Source of the DNA: Hyaloraphidium curvatum
Lineage: Eukaryota > Monoblepharomycota > Hyaloraphidiomycetes > Hyaloraphidiales > Hyaloraphidiaceae
Length of the DNA: 64,000 bases
Assembly: GCA_025558095.1 (NCBI GenBank)
Contig: JAIVFI010000016.1
Coordinates: 620,001 to 684,000, forward strand
Reading direction: 5' to 3'
A model generated the notes under the pieces. It made no database searches and was not told where the DNA came from. It worked only from the letters and a program-made list of their open reading frames with translations. Both the position numbers and the translations under genes were made by a program. Shown here piece after piece: positions 11,194 through 21,136 of this stretch. Position 1 is the stretch's first letter. Each line of letters starts with the position of its first letter.

Positions 11194-12384
11194 TCAGACA
11201 GCAAGGCAGAGGACCAGCACGGCCCCTGCCGCAGCCGCAAGACCAGCCCAAGAACCCGATCGCCGTGCGGACGACGGCGGGTTCCGCGTGAGCCCCTGCG
11301 CCGGCGCAGACTGCGTCGTTGCAGCCTGCGACGCCGTCCTCGTGGCCGCCGCCGTCGTCGTGGCCGCGGGTGCCGCCGTGGTGGTGGTCGGCTCGTCCGC
11401 CGCGCTCCCGTACGTGTCCCGCTGGACGCCATTGAGGGCGTCCACGACCCGCAGCACGGAGTAGTCCACCTGCTCGTAGAAGTCCACCGAGACGAAGTTG
11501 ACCTGCGGGCGGCCGTAGGTGGCCAGGCAGTCGTTGACGTGCGCTTCGATGGACGCCAGCGAGTTGGTCGTGGCGATCTGGTTGCGCGCGGGGACCTGGA
11601 TGGTCGCGCTGAAGTTGTTGTACATCAGGTGATTCAGGAGGAAGAGCTGCCGCGGGATCAGTGCGCCCGAACCCGAGTCGTACGGCTGGTGCTGCTTGCA
11701 GGTGAAGGCAGATTGCACCGTCTGGAGCCAGTAGTTGGAAGCAACGAAGCCCAGCTCGGCGTGCAGCCAGCCCTGGCTCTTGTGCACAGTGTCCTGCCCC
11801 GGCACCACCACCCTGTCCGCAAACACAACGCACTGCTTCTGCTGCACCCTCGTCAGGTTCCGTAGCGTGGGCCACGGCGTCCCATCGTCAGGGTGTGCGT
11901 AGCACAGGCGCGCCAGGTCCGCGGCTTCAAAGTCCGCGATGATTTCGGAGGCCGGGTACGATTGCTGGTTCTCCAGGAAGATGGTGACCACCTCGTTCGG
12001 GTTGGCTACGAGCCACTCCTTGATCGAAGCCAGGTAGATCTGCATCGGCCCTGCGTCGGCAAAGATGGTGTTGGTGGTGTCGCCGCACTGCCCATGGCAC
12101 AGATGGATTTCGTTCGGATCCGCGTTCTTCGGGTTCTTCAGCAGCGACAGCTTCAAACCCCTGATCCCGTCGTCGAGCTGTCTCTCCAGCGGGCGGTTCT
12201 GATTCGCCGAGATGGAGGTGCCGACGGCGTAGGCATTGTGGGTCAGGGCGACCGCGACCTCCGAGTAGCGCTTGGCACACAGCGCCTGGAAGCCGTTGCA
12301 GCGCAGCGTCGCCTGGGCGGCGGCAAAGGGCAGGAAGAATGCTGCCAGCACCAGCAGGCAAATGAGAAGGGAGTTCCGGCCCAT
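11194..12384 (-). CDS. GPI-anchored PLC-like phosphodiesterase
   Basis: A single exon of 396 residues from ATG 12384. A signal peptide (LLICLLVLAAFFLPFAAAQ) is followed by a TIM-barrel domain of the PI-PLC X-like family, with the first catalytic His in ALTHNAYA and the second in IHLCHGQC. NEVVTIFLENQ and later barrel strands also match. A Thr/Ala-rich stalk leads to a small-residue cleavage region and a hydrophobic tail (AGLAAAAGAVLVLCLAV), the pattern of a GPI attachment signal. The protein is thus expected at the outer cell surface or wall. In fungi this family is abundant and mostly of unknown substrate; phosphodiester or glycolipid cleavage is inferred from fold. Confidence 0.88.
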   Translation of the reverse strand: MGRNSLLICLLVLAAFFLPFAAAQATLRCNGFQALCAKRYSEVAVALTHNAYAVGTSISANQNRPLERQLDDGIRGLKLSLLKNPKNADPNEIHLCHGQCGDTTNTIFADAGPMQIYLASIKEWLVANPNEVVTIFLENQQSYPASEIIADFEAADLARLCYAHPDDGTPWPTLRNLTRVQQKQCVVFADRVVVPGQDTVHKSQGWLHAELGFVASNYWLQTVQSAFTCKQHQPYDSGSGALIPRQLFLLNHLMYNNFSATIQVPARNQIATTNSLASIEAHVNDCLATYGRPQVNFVSVDFYEQVDYSVLRVVDALNGVQRDTYGSAADEPTTTTAAPAATTTAAATRTASQAATTQSAPAQGLTRNPPSSARRSGSWAGLAAAAGAVLVLCLAV

Positions 12385-12705
12385 TGTAGGGCGTCGGTCG
12401 TGCGGTGCCACCACAGCGCCGTGGGCCAGGGTGTCGCGCCTTCCCGCCCGTGAGGCCGCAAGTCCCCGCCACTCAGTCCGCGCTCAATGAAGCAGCGCCT
12501 CGATATGCTGCGGGGCGCGGGATTCGCTGTGGACGGGGCTCAGCAACGCAATGCTTTGTTTGGGCCTCTCCGCGTGACGCTGCGCCCAGAACGGCAAGGG
12601 GCGGAGCATTGGGGGGCGCCTCTGGACCAATCGTGAATCGTGGATGTATACCATGCAATTGCGAAGAGTATGCCATTATTCAGATCGCAGATCCAAGAAT
12701 GCAAA
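12385..12705. other. Intergenic spacer, nothing recognised
   Basis: Promoter of the PLC-like gene and 3' end of the FUSC gene. No RNA gene or repeat identified. Confidence 0.4.
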
Positions 12706-15700
12706 TCAGTCAGCCTTGCCGGCCAGTCCTCGCAGCTCTTCCAAGTCTCTCTGGCCTTCCACGCCTTCGCCCCGGCCGTAGAGCTCAACGACAATGTCTG
12801 CAAGCTCCTGGAACCCCAGCACCGCCTCCGTGACCGCCGAGCTGTACGCCCCGTAGTAGGGACGCGAGGTCAGCACGTCCGCATCCGCGAGCAGCGCCGC
12901 GTTCAGCGCCCTCTGCGGCGTCGCACAGTCGGGCACGTAGTGCGGCAGCGGCGCGTGCACCCTCAGGGCCTTTGAGATCATCCAGCCCAAAGTTACGAGG
13001 CGCCTGGTGCGGCGGAGGCGGTTCTCGTCTTCCACGCGGAGCACGGCGCGGTCCGAGGCCCCGACATCGCGAAATTGGGTCAGCGAGACCCGGGCGATGC
13101 TCAGCATGTCGAGCACGTGCTGCGCCGTGCGGACGAGGTTGAGGAACACGTCGTGCTGGAATCGTCCGCGGAAGCGCGGCTCAATGTCCGAGAGGGCGAC
13201 GAGCACGCGCTCTTGAATAAGCGATGTCTGCAGGGCGGCGACCACTTCCTCCACCAGATCGTCATCCAGGTTCCACAGGGGGTCGTTCCTCGTCACCAGC
13301 ATGAACGAGCCGGCCACCTGACGGAAGAGCCAAATGAGGCCATCCACCGTCTCCGACAGGGACAGGCGCAGCTGCACCCGCGCGAGCGACGGCCAGATGA
13401 GGCGGCCAATGGCCATGACGATGAGGACTCCGACCACCACCATCAAGCCTCGGATGAGCCCGATCGCCCAGACTTCCGGCACGTTCTCGAAGCCTAGCGT
13501 GACGAGCTCCAGGTGGTTGAACGGGATCGCGTAGGTGGCCGCCGCCAGCGCGCCCGTCTTTGTCCACTCAGGCAGGCCGCTGTGCTTGAGCCAGCACAGC
13601 GGGTACCAGAACACGAACGAGACCACGCAGGTGATGTACGGGTTCGTTCCCGCGATGTACCAGCACGCAATGCCCAGCGCCACCCCGATCATGGTTCCCA
13701 GGACACGCTGGAACGAGTTGCTCAGATCCCCGCTGAACGTGGGCGCCGCCGCGGAGAAGATGGAGATCCCGGCCCACCGGACCCTCCAATCGTAGTACCC
13801 CTGCCTCGTACCCGGGAAGAACGCGAACGACGTGATGAGGGTCACCGTGACGGCGCACTTGAGGGCAAACCGGGTCTCCCAGCGGCGCATCCACAGCGAG
13901 AGCGCCCACATGTTCCACAGGACGTAGCGCGCGTTCAGCCCCGCCGGCGGGGGTTGCTCGTTGGCAGGCACGAACCAGCCCTCCCCAGCGTTCTCGAGGT
14001 CCGAGGTGTGCTTGATGTTGAGCGGCCTGAGCAGGCGGACCCGCGGCATCCGCATACCCGCGCTGTCCTCGCCGTCCTGTAGGGAAAGGAGGTGCCTCCG
14101 GAACGCGTGCACCCGCTGCAGCAGCTGACCGGTGCCGAACTCGAAGAGGTAGCTGGCCATGGCCGCCGCCGTCGCCTTGGTCAAGTCCGCTCCGGCTTCC
14201 CGCGGGGCGACGTGCTGCTTTGACGACCACGCGGCAAACTCCCGCAACACCGCGTCGTCCTCTTCGTCGGCGCGGAAAGAGCACGGGCACCCGCCCTTCC
14301 GCGGGTCGTGCCCCGTGAGGCACGTGCGCAGCTCGCTCAGGGAGGATTCGACGGCCTCAACGAGGGAGACGAGGACGGATTCGCCGCCGGCGGGGGCGGA
14401 GGAGCCCCAGGAGAAGCCGTCGAGGCAGGCGTTGAGCGAGGCGAGGTGGGTGGTCATTGCTTGGAGATCGGCGATTAGGGAGGCGTACTGCGTGGCCATG
14501 TTGATTGCGGTGAACGAGGCAGGTCGCCTGGTCTTACCTTGTTTGCCGGGAAGGAACGAAATGAAAACTCGGACACTGCCTCCTGAAGGGCCCGAGACAG
14601 GGTGAGAAAGTCAAACCGCAGGCTCTGAAGAAGGATCCTATTGGGAGGCCAAAGAGCGCATGAGACCGAGCCGTGAAGACTACGGAGAAAGACCGACCTG
14701 ATCTTGGCCGAATCGGCCAGGCTCGCGGCGCCCGGGTCCGACAAATAGATCCTGCGCAGGCGACCCTCGACGATCTTGCTGGAGGACGGAACATGACATC
14801 AGCGATCGGTCGTGCGCGAACGGCCAGCTTGCTCGCCTGAAAATGAAGGAGATGTTACCGAGGCTGTGCACCATCTCCTGTCTCATCCTCCGCGGCGCCG
14901 TCACGGGGAATATGAGGCAGTTCGCTGCGGGGGAACGGCCGTCAGGACCATTCGCCGTCCACTCACACGCCATCGACCAACCAAGGCAGGAAACAAATGC
15001 CGATATGCACACCGACAGGCCGGCCTTGCCCGCCGCCACGTAGGCGTCGTACGGCGTGCCCGTGCGGGTGATTACGGTGCCGCCCTCCGAACTGGTGAAG
15101 GACCAGCCGACGATGAGGATCGCGGTGTTGAGCGAGAAGTAGAAGGTCGCGGCGGCGGGGAAGAAGGCACTGAAAATGTTAGGATTGTGCGCGAGGAGGA
15201 TCCAAAGCGCGAAGGAGAAGAGGAAGAGGAAGAAGAGGGTGCCGATGGGGTTCATAGTCGTGCCGCCGATGGAGCACAGCGCGACGGTGAGACAGGTGGC
15301 CGCCGAAGCCGCGCCGCAGAGAGCGAAAGCGATCGCCGCCAGTGTGACGCTCCCGCCGACGGTGAGGGTAAAGTCCCACAGCGCCACGACGAACACGGCG
15401 ACGAAGCTCTCGGGGCCGAAGAAGCGCAGGACGGGGGGCACCAGCACGACGATGATGAGCATGGTGAGGAGGGAGCAGACGGCGCGGAGGGTGTGGATGT
15501 TGCGGCGCGAGACGAGGAGGGCGCGGACGTCGCGCCAAGAGTGCACCGCAGGGAGAAAGATGGGCGGCCGGGTGGGGAAGCTGGTGGGAGCCAGGCTGGG
15601 AACGCGGAGCATGTCCTTCTCTGGCGCCTGCTGGTCCCCTTCGACAGGCGGAGGAGCCGGCACCTCGCCCAATTCCACGTCGTCCGCCTGCGACATGGAT

Positions 15701-16167
15701 CGCAAGGATCCCGCGTCCCCTGCCGACGCGCCCAGTTCCTCGTGCAGCTGCATCATCGACGCTCCGGTTTGCGCTCGCTCCGTCTCCGGGTCCTCCAGCT
15801 TGTCCAACGCCGTCCCCGAGTTGAACATGGTCAGCCTGCGCGTCCGCACCCGGGATTCCCGGCCCATCGTGTCCTCCGGAATCGGACGCGCGCCAAGAGC
15901 TTCGGGAGAGAACTCCTTCCATTCGGCATTGCTCGCGAGGAACGCCACGTCTGCGGCGATAAAGGGCTGAATGCTGCCCCCGAAAGTGACCGCGGCGGGG
16001 TGATATTGGTCCTTGGTCCGCAGCATGGACGGCCGACGGGTTCGCGGCCGCGTGGCCCTCATGGTCGAGTGGAAGGAGGCCGCTTCCGGCGGCGGCACCC
16101 CATTCTGCACCCCATTTGCCCCGTCGGCAGGCTCCAGCACTCCAAATTCAATCGTGAGGCTAGACAT
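12706..16167 (-). CDS. FUSC/aromatic-acid-exporter family membrane protein
   Basis: Three exons (complement of 14822-16167, 14538-14778, 12706-14487), with introns of 43 and 50 nt, give 1,122 residues. The N-terminal 230 residues are polar and Ser/Thr-rich. A first bundle of about six membrane spans follows (from VCSLLTMLIIVVLVPP through SVCISAFVSCLGWSM), then a cytosolic helical stretch, a second bundle from WETRFALKCAVTVTLIT to LMVVVGVLIVMAIGRLIWP, and a long cytosolic C-terminus. This duplicated layout matches fungal BRE4-like/DUF2421-FUSC proteins of the ArAE transporter group. Substrates are unknown; drug or aromatic acid efflux is family-level inference. An ATG at 14499 could look like a separate gene start, but it lies inside the second intron. 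Confidence 0.85.
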
Positions 16168-16367
16168 TTCAAAGCCGGAGAGTCCGAAGAGGCCCCATTC
16201 CGGGCGAAAGACGGAAAGACTCCGGAACAACCGGCAGCAGTGTTTACCGCCAGTCCGCCAGTCCCTTTGATTGGCGTCGCCGCCGGTTGAAGTTGGCCCG
16301 ACAGCGGTCGTCTCCCTTACCTCAGACGGAGCCTGGTGGGCCTACCAACCTCTCAATCGGACGCCGA

Positions 16368-17056
16368 ATGTCGTCTTCGACCGGCCTCGTGCCGGACACC
16401 TCCTCCGACGAGGCCCTCGCGCGCGCCATCGCCGAATCCGAAGCCGCCGCGGCGGCATCGAGCGCCGAGCCCGTCGCCGTGGACACCTACGATTCCCTGG
16501 ACCGGGATGCGCTGCTGAAGGAACTGCGGATAAGAGACCAGGAGCTGGTGCAGGCCGTGACGGAGGTGCAGATCCTGCGGGCCAACATCTCGCGCGCGGA
16601 AGAGCTCGGGTGCGTCGCTGCCCGGGACAGCGGGGCACGGGCGTGGGGCTCACTGCCGCACGGGAACACAGGCGGAATGGGCTCATCTTCCACCCTCCGG
16701 AGACCATTCTCTACCGTCAAGGTGTTTGGCTCCCGCGAGTGAAGACTCCATGCCGAGCTCACCCGTTCCTGCCTTCAACAGCCTTCACCATCACCCCGCC
16801 TTTGAAGCTCACCCCCGTCGACCTCTACCACGACGCCGACGGTAACCTCTGCATCCTCGGGAGGGCGGACTTTTCGGGGGAAGCCCTGATCCACGAGCAC
16901 CGCGGCGAGGGGCAGGTCAAGGAGCGGAGGGAAAAGGTCGTCGGTGGGTCTTCTAATGGCTGCTCATTCCACAGCTGAAATTGACCTGGCGTCGCAGGTG
17001 GGCTCGTGATGTGGCCGATCATGGAGGAGGACGTCAAGGGCAAGGCGCGGGTGTGA
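16368..17056 (+). CDS. Small hypothetical protein with UIM-like and coiled-coil segments
   Basis: Four exons (16368-16609, 16672-16721, 16782-16943, 16998-17056) join with consistent phases to 170 residues. An N-terminal SSDEALARAIAESEA resembles a ubiquitin-interacting motif. A helix from DRDALLKELRIRDQEL to RANISRAEELG looks like a short coiled coil. The C-terminal 85 residues carry GLIFHPPETILYR and PVDLYHDADGN and look globular, but match no family I know. It lies 200 bp from the divergent FUSC gene. The intron phases closing on one frame are the main support that this is a real gene. Confidence 0.65.
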
Positions 17057-17291
17057 GGGAACGGACTAGCAGAGACGGCTGTTTGGCGTTGGATGTCTCT
17101 TTCTCGCGAGGTCTTCTTGCGCAAAAATGGCACCGTTGTTGTCTCCCGTGACTGCCTTTGCTGATTTGCTTGTACTTGTTTCTGCCGGCCCGCGCGTCGC
17201 CGGCCGGACCCGCGCTGACGTGTCGCGCACAGCAATCAGCAACTCGGTTCTTCGGAGACGCAACCGTCCGTCCTTCCTCCGCCGATACAAA

Positions 17292-18354
17292 ATGCAGAGC
17301 CTGCAGCCTCTCCAGCGCGACGCCGCAGCCGCCCAGCAGCAGCAGCAGCCCCGCACGGGCCAGCCTGCTGCCCAGGAAACCTACTCGCAGCAGTTCTCGC
17401 AGCACCCGCGCCCCGTGATGCCCGCCAACCAGCAAGGCCAGGGCCAGATCCCCGGGCCTCCGCCGTACGCGCAGGACGAGGGGACCCTCGGGAGGACAAG
17501 GGACGAGAAGCCGAACGTGCGTGGTTTCCCGGCGGACGCTCGGCAGACGAACGATGAGCTCACCTCCGGGTACCACGCAGCCCTTCCTCGGGGCTTACCG
17601 AGACCCCTACGCCCCCGCTCCCACCCCTCCCATGCCCGGCGAAGCCTTCCGCCCCACCCCTCCCGGCTCCGAACGCACCTCGCTCGAGGTCCCGGGCACG
17701 CTGGACCGTCCCCGCTCCGCCGGCTCCTCGTCCTCCGGATCCTCGCGCTCCCGCTCCCCTTCCCCGGATCCGACGCACGCGCAGGGGGATCCCAGGTACC
17801 AGAGCGAGTTTGCCGCGGCGAAGCAGGCCTGGGGGAGGGGACCGGCGCCCAGCGCGCAGGTGCGCCGCGTGGCTTTCGCGGGGATCCGGGCTTCTCATCA
17901 CGGATCCCGCGCGTGCAGGTGCCCGGAGCACCCGAGGTCAGGACGACGGAGGGGCAGGCGATCGAGTACGTCATCTTGCCCAACGGGCTGATCGAGGTGC
18001 CCAGCAGGAGTGGGTCAGGCGCGGGATCGCTCGCCAAGAGGCGCGTCCAACTCACCGCCTTGAACCCAAAGAGCCCTGCCTCATGTACTGCCCCAAGGAC
18101 CGCGAGTGGGTCACCACCGAGATCGGCCGGCGCTCGGGGCTGGTCACGGTCGTCAGCGCCGGCGCCTTGCTGTTCGTCGCGTGGCCGCTGGCCTGGCTGC
18201 CCTTCGTGTTCAAGAAGAGCGGCAAGGTGGGACCGCGGACGCGCATTTGCCGGCGGAAAGGCGGCCGCTGATGCGTGGAACGGGGCAGGATTGGGTGCAC
18301 AAGTGTCCCAAGTGCCACCTCGACCTTGCCGTGATCCCGCGCCACCTCGCCTGA
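17292..18354 (+). CDS. LITAF-domain protein
   Basis: Five exons (17292-17516, 17581-17859, 17919-18009, 18072-18226, 18289-18354) give 271 residues. The N-terminal half is Gln/Pro-rich with PPPYAQ-type motifs and a Ser/Arg patch, typical disordered late-domain or WW-ligand sequence. The C-terminal LITAF domain has an incomplete first knuckle (MYCPKD), a hydrophobic insert (LVTVVSAGALLFVAWPLAWLP) and the second zinc knuckle HKCPKCH. In the family, two CxxC pairs bind zinc and the insert dips into endosomal or lysosomal membranes. Here the first pair reads CPKD, so one expected cysteine is missing. The last intron separates the membrane insert from the second knuckle. Confidence 0.82.
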
Positions 18355-18546
18355 GCATCCATGGCGATGATCTTGGTCTGCCATCTTCCAACACTTCGAT
18401 TCTTTCTTTGAACTTGCATTGACGGATGCAATCGCAATAGACCATTCAAATGAAAGCCCGTGTGACGCTGAATGGTCAATGCCACGATGCATTCAAAGCC
18501 AACTCCACAACAGCAGCACCTAAAGCGAGGCGTCCCAAGACATCGG

Positions 18547-19368
18547 TCACGGCCCCTCCAACGCCTCCATCGCCGCCTTCAGCCCCTCGATCGCCTCCCC
18601 GCTCTTCACCACCTCCCTGAAGCTCCGCCTCTCGTCCGCCAACCCCTCCGCCAACGGCCTATCCATCGCCGCCCTCACCAACCTCTTGGCCTGCATCACC
18701 GCCTCCGGGCTCCGCCGCGCAAACTCCTCCCCGATCTCCAGCGCGCGCGCGACGGGGTCCTCCGCGAGCTCGTGCACGATGCCCCGGCGGTGCGCCTCCT
18801 CGGCGGTGAACACCAACCCGCGCAGGACGATCTCCAGCGCCGCCGCCTCCCCGACGATGCGGGGCAGCCTCTGCGTGCCTCCCCCGCCGGGGAAGATGCC
18901 CGCCGTCGCTTCCGGAAACCCGATCTGCGCCACGTCGCGGCCGCACACCCTGATGTCGCACGCCAGCGCGAGCCCCATCGCCGTGCCGTTCACCGCGGCG
19001 ATCACCGGCTTGCGGGAACGGGAGACGGCGTCGAGCAGGGCGGGGAAGCCGCGCGCGGGGGCGTCGCCGGAATACCGGTCTGCCCTCGCCGGGGCGCCCT
19101 TCTCGGCCCAGGAGCGGAGTTCGGCGACGTAGTAGTGCCTGCCCGCGCATCGGCATTTTCTTTGCAACGCGTTCGGTGCGACGTACCGCACGAAGACGCC
19201 GGGGAGGCCGCCGGCGATCACCACGCACCGCACTGCCTGGTCGGCTTCGGCCGGCCGGAACTCGGCGAGCAGAGCTTCGGCGCCCGGGTGGGTCATGGTG
19301 CCGTGCGGCGGGTTGGAGTAGGAGAGGACGGCTGTGCTTCCGGCGCGGGAGAGGGCGGCGAGGGGCAT
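18547..19368 (-). CDS. Enoyl-CoA hydratase/isomerase family (crotonase fold) protein
   Basis: Two exons (complement of 19187-19368 and 18547-19138, intron 48 nt) give 257 residues. Crotonase-fold landmarks are AAVNGTAMGLALACDI (second oxyanion-hole loop) and FPEATAGIFPGGGGTQRLPRIVG (substrate loop with a Glu in FPEA). The first oxyanion loop, usually a CAGxD type, reads VFVRHYYVAEL instead. This resembles a divergent subgroup and leaves hydratase activity uncertain. No mitochondrial presequence or clear peroxisomal C-terminus (ends EALEGP). It converges with the LITAF gene about 190 bp away. Confidence 0.82.
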   Translation of the reverse strand: MPLAALSRAGSTAVLSYSNPPHGTMTHPGAEALLAEFRPAEADQAVRCVVIAGGLPGVFVRYVAPNALQRKCRCAGRHYYVAELRSWAEKGAPARADRYSGDAPARGFPALLDAVSRSRKPVIAAVNGTAMGLALACDIRVCGRDVAQIGFPEATAGIFPGGGGTQRLPRIVGEAAALEIVLRGLVFTAEEAHRRGIVHELAEDPVARALEIGEEFARRSPEAVMQAKRLVRAAMDRPLAEGLADERRSFREVVKSGEAIEGLKAAMEALEGP

Positions 19369-19874
19369 CTTTCTTTGCTCGGTCGCGGTGACTCGACGGG
19401 GAGACGGGGGCAAGTTCCATGCCCGCAACATCCGAGGCGTCCTTGGCTTCGAATAGGCGCAACGCAGATGCAAAGACCGCACCATGTTTCCAGCTCGCTC
19501 TCTCGCTATGTACAGTTCGCGGCATTCCGGCCGCCGACTCAGCTACCCAGTCGTGCACGATCTCTAACCGTCTCCCCGTCCAGGCGGAGACCACGACGTC
19601 CGAAAATCTATGCGAGGAAGACCGTCCATGTTGCCTGCGGGAGGGGGGTCCGCGGGAATACGGGAGGTGGTGGTGGGGTGGGGTATGGGATCGAGTGGAG
19701 GAGGGAAGGAAAGGTGGGGGAGGGGAGGCGTGAAGGGGAGAAGGGGCGGGGGCGCCGCCCGCCGTTGCAGCCGGCACCGCGCATGTCGTCCGTGTCGCCC
19801 ACGGACAAAGATCGCAGCCGCCCGCGCTTCCGGAATTTTGGAGCGCGCAATTAGTCCCGTCTTGCCGGGCAAGA
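19369..19874. other. Intergenic spacer with a long G-rich tract
   Basis: No gene found. The notable content is a run of purines, mostly G, on the plus strand at about 19641-19753 (C/T-rich on the coding strand of the flanking genes). It sits roughly 270 bp upstream of the enoyl-CoA hydratase start. Confidence 0.6.
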
Positions 19875-20687
19875 CTACACGCCGGCGCGGTAGACGGCCC
19901 TGCAGATCGGGCACGTCCCCGACGGCCCCTTTGGCAGGGCTTCCATCGCCACGGCGTCGCCGGCGACGCAGCACGTGTCGTCGCCGGCGGGCACGTCGGC
20001 GGCGGTGGCCGAGTCCGACGAGGATGCGACGGCGGATCGGGCGTCGTCGGCGGGGGGCGATGCCGGCAGGGGATCGGCCAGATCATGTTCGTCGCCAGTT
20101 GGCATGTCCACGACGGTGTGGGCGTCGCCGTCGGGTGCGTTTTCCGGGGTTACTGGGGGAGCCGGAGTTTCGGGCGGCACCTCTGTGGCGGCCGAGTCCT
20201 GCCGCTCGGGCGGCGGTGCGCCGCAGATCCACGCCTCGAGGCAGGCGGCGTGGAACACGTGGCCGCATGCGGCGAGGGTGCGCAGGTCGAGCTGGGGCAG
20301 GCCGTCTGCGCCGGCGACCAGGGGTTGGAGACAGCACGCGCAGTCGCCCTCGGCGCGGCCGGGCACCTCCGCGCCGGCGCCGGGCGTCCAGCGCGGGGCG
20401 AAGCCGTCGAGCTGCGCGAGCGAGAGGCGGGCCTTGGCGGCGGCGGGCGAGCGCCACGCGGCCAGCGAGTAGAACGGCGCCCCGACGGTGTCGGCGCCGG
20501 TGCGGAACGCGGCCCACGAGCCCTCCGCAAAGTACGTGCAGAAGCAGAGGACCAGAAACAGGCCGGCGAAGGCGAGCAGGAAGATCGCGGAGGTGTCGAT
20601 GCCGCCGGCCGCCGCCGCCGACGGGGTCGCCGTGGCAGACGCCGCCGCCGCCGTCGCCGTGGCCGCCGCGAGCGTGCTCGTGGCCAT
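19875..20687 (-). CDS. Membrane RING-H2 protein with a long insertion in the finger
   Basis: A single exon of 270 residues from ATG 20687. An Ala/Thr-rich start is followed by one membrane span (TSAIFLLAFAGLFLVLCFCTYF). The RING-H2 begins CACC, continues to CGHVFHAAC, and closes with CPIC close to the C-terminus. The gap between the sixth and seventh zinc ligands is about 109 residues of acidic, Pro/Ser-rich, probably disordered sequence, where a few to a few tens of residues are usual. Membrane RING-H2 proteins are typically E3 ubiquitin ligases of the secretory pathway; activity here is inferred. The alternative is that CPIC is unrelated to the finger and the RING is incomplete. Confidence 0.75.
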   Translation of the reverse strand: MATSTLAAATATAAAASATATPSAAAAGGIDTSAIFLLAFAGLFLVLCFCTYFAEGSWAAFRTGADTVGAPFYSLAAWRSPAAAKARLSLAQLDGFAPRWTPGAGAEVPGRAEGDCACCLQPLVAGADGLPQLDLRTLAACGHVFHAACLEAWICGAPPPERQDSAATEVPPETPAPPVTPENAPDGDAHTVVDMPTGDEHDLADPLPASPPADDARSAVASSSDSATAADVPAGDDTCCVAGDAVAMEALPKGPSGTCPICRAVYRAGV

Positions 20688-21136
20688 CGGGGTTTGCGGC
20701 GCTCGCTGAGGGGCGCTAGGTGGTTGCTGGGTATGGGATGAGTCGTCGACTCGCCCCAGCTCGGAACCCGCGGGCCGAGCGGCATAGAAGCCCTGAGCCG
20801 CCAAGGGACGCGCATTGCGCCAATGGCCGCACACAAGCCGCCGTCGCATGGACGCCCCGGGCAAATGGATGATCGACGTACAACGGCGCGAACGTGCTGC
20901 CCGCGGGGTCTTGGACCGGCTCCCGCGCGGGCCGGCCGTGCCAACGGGGGCGGCCGGCCGGCCGGCCGGTCCCGCCACCAGTCCCCACCAACAAGGGGTT
21001 CTTCCGATCCCATCCGTCCGATCCGCGTTCCCAGGCGCCCCCCGCCCGTCCGCCCCCATCCCCACGCGGTCGGAACCCGCCCCGCGCCGCGGTCCGCCGG
21101 CCGAGCTACCCCTCCTCCCGGATGTCCGACGCCGCC
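20688..21136. other. Intergenic spacer with CCGG repeats
   Basis: Spacer between two minus-strand genes. A short GGCC/CCGG alternation lies near 20946-20970. No gene or motif recognised. Confidence 0.4.

Noticed and set aside
12706-14499. A separate gene starting MATQYASL at 14499
   Set aside because: That ATG falls within an intron whose removal joins two halves of one FUSC-type protein in phase.
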